A stretch of 64,000 nucleotides of DNA from DATFJT01 sp965230755 (GCA_965230755.1 CBDDLT010000011.1:1-64000); one strand, 5' to 3'. Positions 17,085 through 25,733 are shown, numbered from the stretch's first letter. The notes: generated by a model from the sequence alone, not told the origin. Made by a program: numbers and translations.

Positions 17085-18194
17085 TTAAAATCCTAGTGCC
17101 AAAGCTGTATAACTTACAATTAATGCAACGACCAGCCCTGCTAGGGAAACGATAACTCCATCCTTTCGGTTCTCCGCAAGTAATGGGAAGATTCCATCTC
17201 CACTGGTGGCTATGGCTGCTGCAATCAATGCCGCCATGGGGAAGTTAGGAATTGTTATGAATGCTACAGCGACTGCAATCATACCTCCGCACCCCGGAAG
17301 TACCCCAATAATAGCGGCTAATAAAACAACCACATACGGAGACGATGTCATCCATGCATCGAATCTTTCGGCACCCACCAACACATCAATGATGTAATTC
17401 GCAATAAACAGTCCAATGAATACATAGGTGACGACCATGGCCACATCCAATATCGCATGTAATAAGCTTGATTTTATATCCTCATCTTCATCATCACAGG
17501 CGCAATCATCGTGTTTGTAAATAAATCTATCGATGCAATAGTATAAAATGCAAGTAAGGGTAAGGGCTATAGAAACCCAATAAGTTAGGTCCGAAATAGC
17601 TTCTATCTCTCCGCCCCATAGAGCCATTATAGATCCGGGAGCTAGAAAAACTGCCATCGCTATGATGGCGTAGAAACCAAGGTTTTCAATAAATCTGCCG
17701 GCAAGCGATTGTTGATTTAATTCGTGGTTGTGATCCTCTGAAACTTTTGCTTGAGTGTTTTCCGAGCTGACTCTAAATCCCAATGCATCCGCCAAATAGC
17801 CGAAAATAATTCCAGCGATGATTCCAAAGATTGTGATCGTGGCGTAAGCTTTTAGGTTTCCCGCAACATGGGCCTCGTCCGAAGCACCAAGTAAAACAAA
17901 CGAACCTTCACCAAGTGTACTGATGAAGGTGGCAAATAAGCCCCCAAAAGATATTTTCTTGTTTTTATATAAAGAAGCTACAACAATGGTTGCCCCACAC
18001 CCGGGAATTGCTCCCATCAAAGCACCAATTAAAGGATGCGCCCATTTAGGTCCAAAAAGACGTTCAGCGCGATTCCTTTTTCTCGTCGCAAAAGAGATAA
18101 GGGCAAAACCAATGATGGATAAGGAAACATAACCTCCGATTGCACCCGCTGCTTCAAGATTATCTAGAATGAATGACCAAAGATTAAAATCCAT
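17085..18194 (-). CDS. Putative 10-TM heavy-metal (manganese) exporter, MneA/ArsP_2 family
   Basis: A 369-residue integral membrane protein with about ten hydrophobic segments and an internal duplication. Each half carries the same motif: GALMGAIPGCGATIVVASLY near residue 60 and AAIIGVLPGCGGMIAVAVAF near residue 300, each followed by a TLGEGSFVLL / ATSGDGIFPLL stretch. This matches the family annotated as putative manganese transporter (DUF2899/ArsP_2), with Vibrio MneA as the characterised exporter. A Cys/Asp/His-rich cytoplasmic loop (HDDCACDDEDEDI) could bind metal. It precedes the CDF gene on the same strand, forming a metal-efflux pair. Confidence 0.85.
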   Translation of the reverse strand: MDFNLWSFILDNLEAAGAIGGYVSLSIIGFALISFATRKRNRAERLFGPKWAHPLIGALMGAIPGCGATIVVASLYKNKKISFGGLFATFISTLGEGSFVLLGASDEAHVAGNLKAYATITIFGIIAGIIFGYLADALGFRVSSENTQAKVSEDHNHELNQQSLAGRFIENLGFYAIIAMAVFLAPGSIMALWGGEIEAISDLTYWVSIALTLTCILYYCIDRFIYKHDDCACDDEDEDIKSSLLHAILDVAMVVTYVFIGLFIANYIIDVLVGAERFDAWMTSSPYVVVLLAAIIGVLPGCGGMIAVAVAFITIPNFPMAALIAAAIATSGDGIFPLLAENRKDGVIVSLAGLVVALIVSYTALALGF

Positions 18195-18519
18195 ATTTTA
18201 ACTCTTTTATAGCTTTACATCAGATTAAAAACCTCAACAAGTATTTTGGTTCTAAAAAATGACATGATTCTTGTAAATGGTTGCTTTTCAAATTTTTAGC
18301 GCTGTTGAAGACCGTAACTCTATCAATTGATTCAAAACCTATTACACGAAATTACAAGGGTAGTTTATAATAATTAATACTGTGTTGAAATACTTCTATT
18401 CGACTATCACAAGTAAACCCTTGCTCTTATTTAGACTACATATAAATAAAGCCGTAAATGTAGTATTTTTTTTCAAGGAAAATATGAATAGCGCATTTTA
18501 GAATACCAGTAGTAAATTG
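18195..18519. other. Intergenic region upstream of the metal-efflux pair
   Basis: About 325 AT-rich bases between two leftward genes. I saw no ORF. I searched by eye for a manganese (yybP-ykoY) riboswitch on the minus strand, because the downstream gene is a likely Mn exporter, and did not find its conserved core. A promoter must lie here but no convincing TAnnTTTG box could be fixed. Confidence 0.4.
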
Positions 18520-19881
18520 TTATCGCTTGATCCAGGAGCTGATCTTCAATTCTTGTTTTAATTTAGCTTGCATGTTTTGAGCCTCAACAATTGAAGGGCC
18601 GTCATAAGCAAGAACACGATAATTTCCTGAAAAACTATGGACCTTACTCATTATCCCAATTGCTGTTAATAGTCTTTGCCTTTTTACTGCATTTTCCTTA
18701 ATCGAAAAGCTACCGGCGATCAATTGGATCTTATTTTCAATGGAGATTACACGAGAGCCTATAGGTTCGATTTTTTTATCGATTTGAGGTTTTAATACGG
18801 ATTCAGAACTTTTTACCTCTGAGACAGTAGGCTCCTCTGCGATATCGTAAATGCTAATTTGTCCCCCATAGCAGGCTACCCACAATTGATCCCGATCCTT
18901 ATCGTATTCGATGCCGATGGGTTTGTAGCAGGTTTTAACTTGTTTGCTCAATTTCATTTCTGGAATTTTTATCACTCCGAATTGATGCTGGCCATATTCC
19001 GTATAGAAGAGTTGATTTTCTTCTTTACTCAAACACATGCTTCTCGGCAGTGAACCCACCGGCACCTTGTTGATAAGTTGATTAGAAGATAGTTCAAGCT
19101 GAGCGATTTTATTTTCGTTGTTTAAGCTTAAATAAAGGTATTTTCCCTCTTGGTCAATTCTTAAATCCCTAGGTCCGTTGCCCACAATTATCTTCTCTTT
19201 ATTCCAAGTATTGAGGTTTATTTTGGATAAGAAATTGCTGCCCATAACCGCCACGTAGAGCTGATCTTGATGGTAGTCCAAACCCCGAGGGTATGTTCCG
19301 ACATAAATCTCTTTTATAGTATTTTCTGTATTTAAGTCAATGATACTAACTGTACCGCTGCACCAGTTACTGACAGCAAGCCAGTTTTTCGAATCAATGT
19401 ACTTCACATATTTTGGTACGCTGCCAACTTGAAAGATTTGCACTATTTCTAAGGACTGAAGGTCTATCTTATAGACATAGGACCGCTCATTATCTGAATG
19501 AATTCGGCATTGGTCAGATGCATCCGGTTGAAATCCTTTTCCATACATCTTGTAATTGCTGATGAAGGCGTAACGACCGTCATTCGAAAAATCACATTCT
19601 ACAGGAGCTCCTCTAAACCAGGAGTCTTTCTCACAAAAACCGTAATGAGCCAAGTTTACGCTATCAGATAATGTTCCCAATAAGTTAAAGCTTCGATCGT
19701 AGAAACTGATCATATGGTTATACATCATATTTTGAGCAGAGAAAATGCCTTGCCCATTGTGTCGGATTGATTTTGGGCTTAATTCGCCTATTGGCTCATT
19801 GATACTGAATACATGAGTTATCTCTTGAGCACGGCTATTCAAAAAGCAAATAGAAAGACAAAATGCAACAACGAACTTCAA
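18520..19881 (-). CDS. Secreted YVTN-type beta-propeller with C-terminal SPOR-like domain
   Basis: A 453-residue exported protein; signal peptide MKFVVAFCLSICFLNSRAQ. Residues about 25-350 form a seven-bladed propeller of YVTN type: blades repeat VGSVPKYVKYI, VGTYPRGLDYH, VGNGPRDLRID, VGSLPRSMCLS at about 42-residue spacing. A linker rich in Ser, Glu and Lys leads to residues about 380-453, which resemble a SPOR domain (IQLIAGSFSIKENAVKRQRLL, YRVLAYDGPSIVEAQNMQAKL). SPOR domains bind glycan-stripped peptidoglycan, so the propeller may be tethered to the wall. The start codon appears to be TTG at 19881-19879; no ATG fits the signal peptide. It is divergent from the MbnP-like gene. Confidence 0.78.
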   Translation of the reverse strand: MKFVVAFCLSICFLNSRAQEITHVFSINEPIGELSPKSIRHNGQGIFSAQNMMYNHMISFYDRSFNLLGTLSDSVNLAHYGFCEKDSWFRGAPVECDFSNDGRYAFISNYKMYGKGFQPDASDQCRIHSDNERSYVYKIDLQSLEIVQIFQVGSVPKYVKYIDSKNWLAVSNWCSGTVSIIDLNTENTIKEIYVGTYPRGLDYHQDQLYVAVMGSNFLSKINLNTWNKEKIIVGNGPRDLRIDQEGKYLYLSLNNENKIAQLELSSNQLINKVPVGSLPRSMCLSKEENQLFYTEYGQHQFGVIKIPEMKLSKQVKTCYKPIGIEYDKDRDQLWVACYGGQISIYDIAEEPTVSEVKSSESVLKPQIDKKIEPIGSRVISIENKIQLIAGSFSIKENAVKRQRLLTAIGIMSKVHSFSGNYRVLAYDGPSIVEAQNMQAKLKQELKISSWIKR

Positions 19882-19958
19882 GATTAACTTTGATTTTTTT
19901 TAATTTGAACAAAATTAAAGTTACTGTTTTTAGTTTAGTAATAAATAAACCGAATTAG

Positions 19959-20774
19959 ATGAAACAATTACTCTCTGGGCTCATAGTTCTTGCCCTATTT
20001 TTTACCCTAACTTCTTGTGATCGAGATGATGACGATAGCCCGACAGGACAAGATTATTATTTCAATGTGGCCCTAAATTATGATGGCGAGGCCCTACAAA
20101 CGAATAAAAAATATCCCTATAGAACTGATGAAGAAATCATGTTCACCCGTGTTAAATTGCTTATATCCGACTTAACTTTAAGCAAATTTGAACGCGATGT
20201 AGTTCATTCTCCTATCAGTGAGTTAACCGTTAATAAATCTGTAGGAACAAGAGATTTTATCCATATTCCGATCGGTGATTTTAACTTTGAAGCGGATTTT
20301 GCTGAAAAGGAGGCGGCTGAAAAAGGTATTACAATAGATATGGGAACTATTGAGCCTGGCCAATATCGATTGAGTTTAGGAATCGGAGTAAGTGAGAACC
20401 TGAATGCTAAGGAGCCTTCAGATTTTAGTGTTGATCATCCTTTAGGTCAAGGATCGGAATATTGGGGCCATTGGTCTAGTTTCATATTTACCAAGCACGA
20501 AGGATTCCATTATGATAGTGAAGACAATATGACAAATTTTGTATATCATACTGGTTCCAATGATTGTTACGTAACCCTCGAACAAGATATAGTATTAAAT
20601 GCTACGGATAATGAGGTGTTTCTGAACGTAGATTTCTCCAAGGTTTTTATGGAAGATGATGGAAATTTGAAAGATATCCCGGCTGAACCCATTCTCCACA
20701 GGTTGAGTCAAACGGATTTAGCCATTTTCTTCTGTGATAACATAGGTAGTGCCAGTTCCTTAGGTGTTCGGTAA
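19959..20774 (+). CDS. MbnP-like lipoprotein
   Basis: A 271-residue lipoprotein; lipobox FTLTSC (Cys20) followed by the acidic DRDDDD, a likely surface-export signal. The mature part matches MbnP: YYFNVALNYDGEAL, MFTRVKLLISDLTLS, a 'GTIEPGQYRLSLGIGVSENLN' segment and the aromatic motif EYWGHWSSFIFTKHEGFH. MbnP binds copper in methanotrophs, and its partner MbnH, a di-heme enzyme, converts one of its tryptophans to kynurenine. No MbnH gene is adjacent; a di-heme peroxidase is found 40 kb away at 60165. Divergent from the propeller-SPOR gene with 77 bases between starts. The metal in this organism is not known. Confidence 0.82.
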   Translation: MKQLLSGLIVLALFFTLTSCDRDDDDSPTGQDYYFNVALNYDGEALQTNKKYPYRTDEEIMFTRVKLLISDLTLSKFERDVVHSPISELTVNKSVGTRDFIHIPIGDFNFEADFAEKEAAEKGITIDMGTIEPGQYRLSLGIGVSENLNAKEPSDFSVDHPLGQGSEYWGHWSSFIFTKHEGFHYDSEDNMTNFVYHTGSNDCYVTLEQDIVLNATDNEVFLNVDFSKVFMEDDGNLKDIPAEPILHRLSQTDLAIFFCDNIGSASSLGVR

Positions 20775-20833
20775 CTCAATATAAATTTGACATATTTATT
20801 TGGCTCAAACCTATATTTTTATTAGAAAAGTAT

Positions 20834-20841
20834 TACCTTTG
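20834..20841 (+). promoter_or_regulatory. Candidate promoter -7 box of rpsU
   Basis: The sequence tacctttg matches the Bacteroidota -7 consensus TAnnTTTG, 48 bases before the rpsU start codon. The matching -33 TTTG is weak: the nearest is about 10 bases further upstream than expected. Confidence 0.5.
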
Positions 20842-20843
20842 TG

Positions 20844-20863
20844 GCCGCCTAGTAAAAGGCGGT
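20844..20863 (+). promoter_or_regulatory. Leader hairpin of rpsU
   Basis: A 6-bp GC-rich stem (ccgcct / aggcgg) with a 6-base loop, extended by one G-T pair, lies at the predicted 5' end of the rpsU mRNA, about 26 bases before the start codon. It has no T-run, so it is not a terminator; it may stabilise the mRNA or take part in autoregulation. Confidence 0.4.
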
Positions 20864-20888
20864 TATTTTAAATAATACTTTTTTATAG

Positions 20889-21071
20889 ATGTTAATAATT
20901 GATGTTAAGGATGGAGAATCCATCGACAGAGCGCTAAAAAGATACAAAAGAAAACACCAAAAGACTGGTGTTATGAAAGAGATCAGAAGAAGAAGAGAGT
21001 TTACAAAGCCTTCTGTAAACAGAAGAAAAGAGGTGCTTAGCGCAGAGTACAGATTGAAGAAGTTTGGTTAG
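20889..21071 (+). CDS. rpsU: Small ribosomal subunit protein bS21
   Basis: A 60-residue basic ribosomal protein near the 3' end of 16S rRNA. The sequence MLIIDVKDGESIDRALKRYK followed by KRRREF-type basic helix residues and KEVLSAEYRLKKFG is typical of Bacteroidota bS21. In Flavobacterium ribosomes bS21, with bS18 and bS6, hides the anti-Shine-Dalgarno end of 16S rRNA; the Tyr at residue 54 of this protein sits at the position I recall as contacting that RNA. Many Bacteroidota carry a strong Shine-Dalgarno before rpsU as an autoregulatory device; here the 20 bases before the ATG (taaataatacttttttatag) show none. It is followed by a terminator-like hairpin. Confidence 0.95.
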   Translation: MLIIDVKDGESIDRALKRYKRKHQKTGVMKEIRRRREFTKPSVNRRKEVLSAEYRLKKFG

Positions 21072-21088
21072 TATTTGGTTAAAAACTG

Positions 21089-21119
21089 AACAATAAGTGC
21101 AGTTTATTGTTTCATTTTT
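21089..21119 (+). terminator. Terminator-like hairpin after rpsU
   Basis: An 8-bp stem aacaataa / ttattgtt (21089-21096 with 21104-21111) is followed by tcattttt. It lies 18 bases after the rpsU stop and before the next small gene. The stem is AT-rich, so strength is uncertain. Confidence 0.5.
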
Positions 21120-21159
21120 GCGTTGTCCTATACAATACTAATTAAATTTTTGAAAATCT

Positions 21160-21369
21160 ATGAAGAAGAATTATAATCTAGGAGTGGGGAAGTATTATTT
21201 TACGATTAAGACTGGTGGAATGACCAATATTATGATTAATCGTAGTAAGAAAAAAGATGCGGTGATGGCTTTCCAATCCTATAAGAAAAATGGAAAAGAG
21301 GTTGAATGGCACGGTAAGTGGGAAGGAAAGAAGTTTAGTGACGAGTCTACACCTCCATCAGATAAATAA
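21160..21369 (+). CDS. Small basic protein of unknown function
   Basis: A 69-residue protein, lysine-rich, without signal peptide or membrane segment. It reads MKKNYNLGVGKYYFTIKTGG, then a MINRSKKKDAVMAFQSYKK helix and a Trp-containing end VEWHGKWEGKKF. The layout (two strands, a helix with conserved Ala/Phe, a final strand) suggests a compact nucleic-acid or ribosome-binding fold, but I do not recognise the family. It follows rpsU by 88 bases with a hairpin between, and ends in its own terminator, so it is likely a separate unit. That it has a terminator and a clean frame supports a real gene. Confidence 0.7.
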   Translation: MKKNYNLGVGKYYFTIKTGGMTNIMINRSKKKDAVMAFQSYKKNGKEVEWHGKWEGKKFSDESTPPSDK

Positions 21370-21391
21370 AGATAATTGAAGAATATTGACG

Positions 21392-21426
21392 GGGCCTTTT
21401 TGAAAGAAAAGGTCCTGTTTTGTTTT
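21392..21426 (+). terminator. Rho-independent terminator after the 21160-21369 gene
   Basis: Stem gggcctttt / aaaaggtcc (one G-T pair) with a short loop, followed by tgttttgtttt. It also separates this gene from the convergent leftward SPOR gene ending at 21433. Confidence 0.75.
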
Positions 21427-21432
21427 ATGGTA

Positions 21433-22161
21433 TTATTCAACATAGGCGTCCTCGGCAAACTCAGTTCTCAATTTTCCTAAATTTTTCCTCAACTCTTCAT
21501 CTATACAACTGGTCATAACTCCCACCAAGGTCAGCTTGTCTTTTAGCCTTTGAGTGGTCGTGTAATTCCTTTGTTCTAATCGATTGAGAATTTTTTCAAC
21601 ATTAGCTGGGTCTTTAAATGCACCGACAATAATGACACACTTCGAATCCAATGTTCCATTGGGTTCTGGTTGCTCAATACTTTTTAAGGTATCAGTTGTG
21701 TTTTGAGGAATAGTATCTTTACGAACGATCTCTAGTATGCTATCACTTGTATAATTTGTCGAATCCTCAGTAATACCCGAGGTGTCTCGACTTGAAGGTT
21801 TTGCAAGGATAGAATCAATGACAGTAGTTTTTAGGCTGTCATTCTCAGTGGCTACTTCCAATACTTCCTTTGACGTAATTGAAACTTGTTCTACTTGTTG
21901 TTTTAATTCTGGGTACAGTGCATAGTAGTTAACATTCTGCTCTTCTTCATGAATATTGGCATTCCAATCTATTCTCAATTCATTTGGAGCTATGCTGTCT
22001 GGATGATATTCAGCTGCTGCAACATTACTAGTAGATTGTTTGGAAGAATATGGTCTGACTAAGTAATATCCCAGTGCCATGAAAAATATCAGAACCAGCA
22101 CTGCAACTACATTGTTTTGTCTGTCCTTCTTTTTCATATACTTCAATTTTACCCGTTTCAA
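21433..22161 (-). CDS. Membrane-anchored SPOR domain protein
   Basis: A 242-residue bitopic protein. A short basic cytoplasmic end is followed by one membrane helix (VVAVLVLIFFMALGYYLV, about residues 18-35), a long Ser/Thr/Asp-rich periplasmic linker (about 40-170) and a SPOR domain at the C-terminus (CVIIVGAFKDPANVEKILNR, then YTTTQRLKDKLTLVGV). SPOR domains bind denuded peptidoglycan at division sites. The gene follows the PBP1A gene on the same strand with 81 bases between, so a partner role in septal wall synthesis is a reasonable inference. The start could instead be the ATG at 22137 (MKKKDRQNN); the longer form is kept with moderate certainty. Confidence 0.82.
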   Translation of the reverse strand: MKRVKLKYMKKKDRQNNVVAVLVLIFFMALGYYLVRPYSSKQSTSNVAAAEYHPDSIAPNELRIDWNANIHEEEQNVNYYALYPELKQQVEQVSITSKEVLEVATENDSLKTTVIDSILAKPSSRDTSGITEDSTNYTSDSILEIVRKDTIPQNTTDTLKSIEQPEPNGTLDSKCVIIVGAFKDPANVEKILNRLEQRNYTTTQRLKDKLTLVGVMTSCIDEELRKNLGKLRTEFAEDAYVE

Positions 22162-22242
22162 TAATGGAACACAGGTGAATTTAATAAATTTAGTTGGAGG
22201 AAATATATTGTTCTAAAGGACTTAAAGCAAGGAATTCTATAG

Positions 22243-24663
22243 CTAGTCTTTGAATAACTCTTCAAAAAACTTCTTTCTCTTGTTTTTTCGTTCTCTCTTT
22301 TTAAGTATTCGTTCATTCTTTTTGGACGTACCTGGTATTTCTTTTCTATCAGTTTTATCCCGAGTAAGTAGTTCAAAGATTTCATTAAGAATCGGTTGAA
22401 ATGATTCCTCGTCTTCTTCAAACTTCAATCGTTCTTGTCTCTCCAAGTAAAGGCTATCGGATAAAAAGTCCGGACAATCCATTGCCGATACCAAAGTGCT
22501 ATCCAATGCAGGGAACTTGGTTCTAGTGAGACCAGAATATCGCTTGCTTTTTTTGAGGCGCTGAAAAAATTTGGCCCAAATAGGTAAGGCCATATGCGCT
22601 CCTTGTCCATAATTGCCAGTTCTAAAGCTAATAAAGGGATATTCTCCACCGACCCATGCTCCTGCAATAATTTCAGGCGTACATCCTATAAACCACCCGT
22701 CAGCTCCGGATTGAGTAGTCCCGGTTTTGCCCGCGACATCGACATCCAAATTGTACTTCCATTTTAATCTGGTTGCGGTTCCATTATCGACGACATTCTG
22801 CATGGTAGCCCGCACTAATTGAGCGCTCACAGTATCGATATTTTCATCTTCTATCTGAAGCTCATTTTCATATAAAACTTCGCCCTTTCGATCCGTTATT
22901 TTCGTAACAAAATGGGGAGTGCCGGAAGAACCATTGTTCATTAGGGTATTGTACATCGCAAGAAGATTAATCAACGAGTTTTCTGCGGTTCCAAGAGCGA
23001 GGGAAGGTATTTCTTCCAGCTTTTCATCCCAACCCAGTTTTTTTGCTGCTTTGATGGTCTTTCTTATCCCATTATTGAGGATCAATGAGGCAGAAACAGT
23101 ATTTACAGAGTTGGTCAATGCTCCTTTGTAGCTATACCATCCCGTATAATTATCATCGGCATTTCTAGGAGTCCAGTCATCATAATCCAAATAAGTTGCA
23201 AGCAGGTTTTGTTTGAAATCACAGGGCAGAAATCCATTCGAATAGGCAGAGTAATACAAAAAGGGCTTGAATGTCGATCCAACCTGTCTTTTAGAAAGAA
23301 TATGGTCGTACTGAAAGAATTGATAGTCTGTGCCTCCTACCCAAGCCAAAACGGCTCCTGATCCTGATTCAAGCACCAAAAATCCCGCCCGTAGCTGCTG
23401 AAGATAATAGTTTAACGAATCGATAGAACTCCATTCCTTTTCTGTTGGTCCTTTGGGAGTATATACCTTCATTCGCTTCTTTTTACTCATCTCCTCTAAA
23501 ACCTCCTCTTCCGTTAAACCTGCTTTCTTTAACTTTTTGTAGATCCCAGTTTGATGAAGGGCCATGGTCCAATGGTCTTTCTTCTTCCAGACAGATTTTC
23601 CTTTCCAATGGGCGTCAAATTCCGCCTGCAACTGAATCATATGCTCTCTCATAGCAGCTTCGGCATACTCCTGCATGCCTTCGTCAATAGTCGTATGAAT
23701 CTTTAATCCGTCTTGATGGATGTCATAGGGTTGGCCATCTGATTTTTTGATATCATTGATAATCTTCTCGACTTCCAGTTTTAACATTTGTCGAAAGTGC
23801 GTTGCTCTACCAGTGGCATGATTCTCCAAAGTAAAATTGAGTTCCAATGGCAATTGCTTCAGAGAGTCAAGCATGGACTGATCGATATAACCATATCTAT
23901 TCATTTGTTGAAAGACCGTATTTCTTCTGTCTTTGCTTCTTTCGGGATTGAGCGCAGGGTTAAAGTACGTATTAGCCTTGAGCATACCGACCAGTGTAGC
24001 AGATTCTTCCGTTTTCAATCGCGACGCGGACTTGCCAAAATATCTCCTAGACGCAACTTCTAATCCATAGAAATTGTGTCCAAAAGGAATGGTATTCATG
24101 TAAAGTTCAAGGATTTCCTTTTTGGAGTAGACCTTTTCCAATCTTTTCGCGATGAACATTTCTCTTAGCTTGATCACTGGAATACCTATAATTGGATAAT
24201 GTTTGCGCTTAAACAAATTCTTAACCAACTGCTGAGTAATTGTACTCCCCCCACCTCCTGATCGATCCCTCAGAAGTAGGGTTCTAAAAAAGACACGTCC
24301 TAAAGACCTCCAATCCACACCACTGTGTTTCCAAAACCTTGCATCTTCTGTTGCCACTAGGGCATCTACCAGTTCTTCAGGAAATAAATCAAAGGAAATA
24401 TTGGTCCTGTTTTCATAGAAATACTTGCCTATCAAAACCTCGTTTTTCGAATATATTTCTGAAGCCACGGGGTTCTTAATTTTTTCCAATTCTGACTGAG
24501 AAGGTATGACACCAAAGAATCCCCAACGAACAAAAGCAGCCAGAATCAAAACCGCTAAAAGCCCTGCAGGAATCAAGAGCATCAAAACCTTGATGGCAAA
24601 TGCGATTTTATTGCCCTTAAAATCCTCTTTTAGTATGGATAGTATTTCTGATAATTTCAGCAC
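22243..24663 (-). CDS. Class A penicillin-binding protein (PBP1A type)
   Basis: A 806-residue bifunctional peptidoglycan synthase anchored by one helix (residues about 21-46). The glycosyltransferase (GT51) covers about 60-250 with catalytic Glu106 (ATEDARFWKHSG) and the GGGGSTITQQLVKNLF motif. The transpeptidase covers about 420-720 with the SxxK motif Ser463-Thr-Phe-Lys466, SxN at Ser519-Val-Asn521 and KTG at 646-648 (GKTGTTQSGADGWFIG). A basic C-terminal tail (KRERKNKRKKFFEEL) is cytosol-like in composition and of unknown use. The gene starts 2 bases after the recO stop, so they are co-transcribed; a SPOR protein gene follows. Confidence 0.94.
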   Translation of the reverse strand: MLKLSEILSILKEDFKGNKIAFAIKVLMLLIPAGLLAVLILAAFVRWGFFGVIPSQSELEKIKNPVASEIYSKNEVLIGKYFYENRTNISFDLFPEELVDALVATEDARFWKHSGVDWRSLGRVFFRTLLLRDRSGGGGSTITQQLVKNLFKRKHYPIIGIPVIKLREMFIAKRLEKVYSKKEILELYMNTIPFGHNFYGLEVASRRYFGKSASRLKTEESATLVGMLKANTYFNPALNPERSKDRRNTVFQQMNRYGYIDQSMLDSLKQLPLELNFTLENHATGRATHFRQMLKLEVEKIINDIKKSDGQPYDIHQDGLKIHTTIDEGMQEYAEAAMREHMIQLQAEFDAHWKGKSVWKKKDHWTMALHQTGIYKKLKKAGLTEEEVLEEMSKKKRMKVYTPKGPTEKEWSSIDSLNYYLQQLRAGFLVLESGSGAVLAWVGGTDYQFFQYDHILSKRQVGSTFKPFLYYSAYSNGFLPCDFKQNLLATYLDYDDWTPRNADDNYTGWYSYKGALTNSVNTVSASLILNNGIRKTIKAAKKLGWDEKLEEIPSLALGTAENSLINLLAMYNTLMNNGSSGTPHFVTKITDRKGEVLYENELQIEDENIDTVSAQLVRATMQNVVDNGTATRLKWKYNLDVDVAGKTGTTQSGADGWFIGCTPEIIAGAWVGGEYPFISFRTGNYGQGAHMALPIWAKFFQRLKKSKRYSGLTRTKFPALDSTLVSAMDCPDFLSDSLYLERQERLKFEEDEESFQPILNEIFELLTRDKTDRKEIPGTSKKNERILKKRERKNKRKKFFEELFKD

Positions 24664-24665
24664 GC

Positions 24666-25388
24666 TTATAATAACTGTTTATAAATCTCCGGAGTATATA
24701 GATGAGGGAAATTATTAATGTGAAAGGACAAATAGTTTAGAAAATACTTGAAAATTTCACTTCTCTCAGCAGATTGAATTTGTAGCTCCTCCAGCCTTGT
24801 TAAATCCAATTTTTGTAGAGCGTAAAAATATTGAATCAAATTTTCCTTGATCAACATTGGATGATTCCAATTGGACGAAACCCTCTCCCCTGTCCTCAAA
24901 TCCAGTGAATGTCCTGAGGGCCATTCCTCAAGATCAAAGCTCAGTCCCAGCAATTCGACCATTCGACTCAAAAAATATATTGGGACATTGGTAACCGTTT
25001 GGTTCTTGTGTTCGATAAAAAAAAGCGTGTTTTCCAATTCCCCGTAGAAGGAAGAGTTGCTCTCCTCGTAACGCATAATTTTTTGAACAAATTCGATAAT
25101 AAAAGATTTGACGGCCATGTGTTGTAGACTTTGCAGGCTATTACCCGGATGCCAACTTGCCTTCAGTTCCTTAACTCTGTTAATGTTCTTGTTTTCGCGA
25201 TTATAAACCACCATGTCCAATACGGATCCGGGTTGGATCATGGAAGGTGGGAATTTCGGCTTTTTGGCGTAAATACCATTGATGATATATGATTTTAAGC
25301 CTAAGTTTTCCGTCAGAATTTCTACGATTGCACTGCTTTCTCTATACTTCACAACCTTGAGGACAATTCCTTTAGTCTTTTCGATCAT
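24666..25388 (-). CDS. recO: DNA repair protein RecO
   Basis: A 240-residue cytoplasmic protein of the RecFOR pathway, which loads RecA on single-stranded DNA coated with SSB. The N-terminal OB-fold begins MIEKTKGIVLKVVKYRESSA and continues with YIINGIYAKKPKFPPSMIQPGS; the helical C-terminal domain follows. The zinc-finger cysteines present in some RecO proteins are absent here, as often in Bacteroidota. It lies between a small conserved gene (9 bases upstream) and the PBP1A gene (2 bases downstream) on the same strand. Confidence 0.92.
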   Translation of the reverse strand: MIEKTKGIVLKVVKYRESSAIVEILTENLGLKSYIINGIYAKKPKFPPSMIQPGSVLDMVVYNRENKNINRVKELKASWHPGNSLQSLQHMAVKSFIIEFVQKIMRYEESNSSFYGELENTLFFIEHKNQTVTNVPIYFLSRMVELLGLSFDLEEWPSGHSLDLRTGERVSSNWNHPMLIKENLIQYFYALQKLDLTRLEELQIQSAERSEIFKYFLNYLSFHINNFPHLYTPEIYKQLL

Positions 25389-25397
25389 AACAACACA

Positions 25398-25733
25398 TCA
25401 AAATTTTTCCCAACCATCGATATCTTCTTGTTTGTATTTGAGTTTGGTTTCTATTCTCTTTATTTGCCTCAGAATGATCAATTCAGCAAGAAGAATATTT
25501 TTCGGTGTCTCGGAAAATTGGTTGATGACATCATCTACTTTTTCTTGGTCTACATCTAGTCGGTACAATAGACTAAAGAGCGTTTCTGGTCTTTTATCCA
25601 AAAATTCTGCTATTTGTTGAGCCACGAGCTCAAGCAATTCCTGGTAACTGATATTGTCTCTGTCTTCGAGTGCCAGGCCCAAGTCTCTTGCTACAATTTG
25701 TACGACATCAGGATTGATGATAGATTGACTCAT
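25398..25733 (-). CDS. Small conserved cytoplasmic protein of unknown function
   Basis: A 111-residue, acidic, mostly helical protein without signal peptide or membrane segment. I do not recognise a named family, but the sequence (NPDVVQIVARDLGLALEDRD, QIAEFLDKRPETLFSLLYRLDV, ELIILRQIKRIETKLKYK) has the look of a conserved Bacteroidota protein. It is the first gene of the leftward unit with recO, 9 bases away, and is divergent from pcrB. Confidence 0.75.
   Translation of the reverse strand: MSQSIINPDVVQIVARDLGLALEDRDNISYQELLELVAQQIAEFLDKRPETLFSLLYRLDVDQEKVDDVINQFSETPKNILLAELIILRQIKRIETKLKYKQEDIDGWEKF

Noticed and set aside
18195..18300. Manganese riboswitch before the MneA-like gene
   Set aside because: The conserved yybP-ykoY core could not be found in the leader.
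22158..22421. Leftward open frame of 87 codons overlapping the PBP1A end
   Set aside because: It lies in another frame of the basic, Lys-rich PBP1A tail and has no features of its own.
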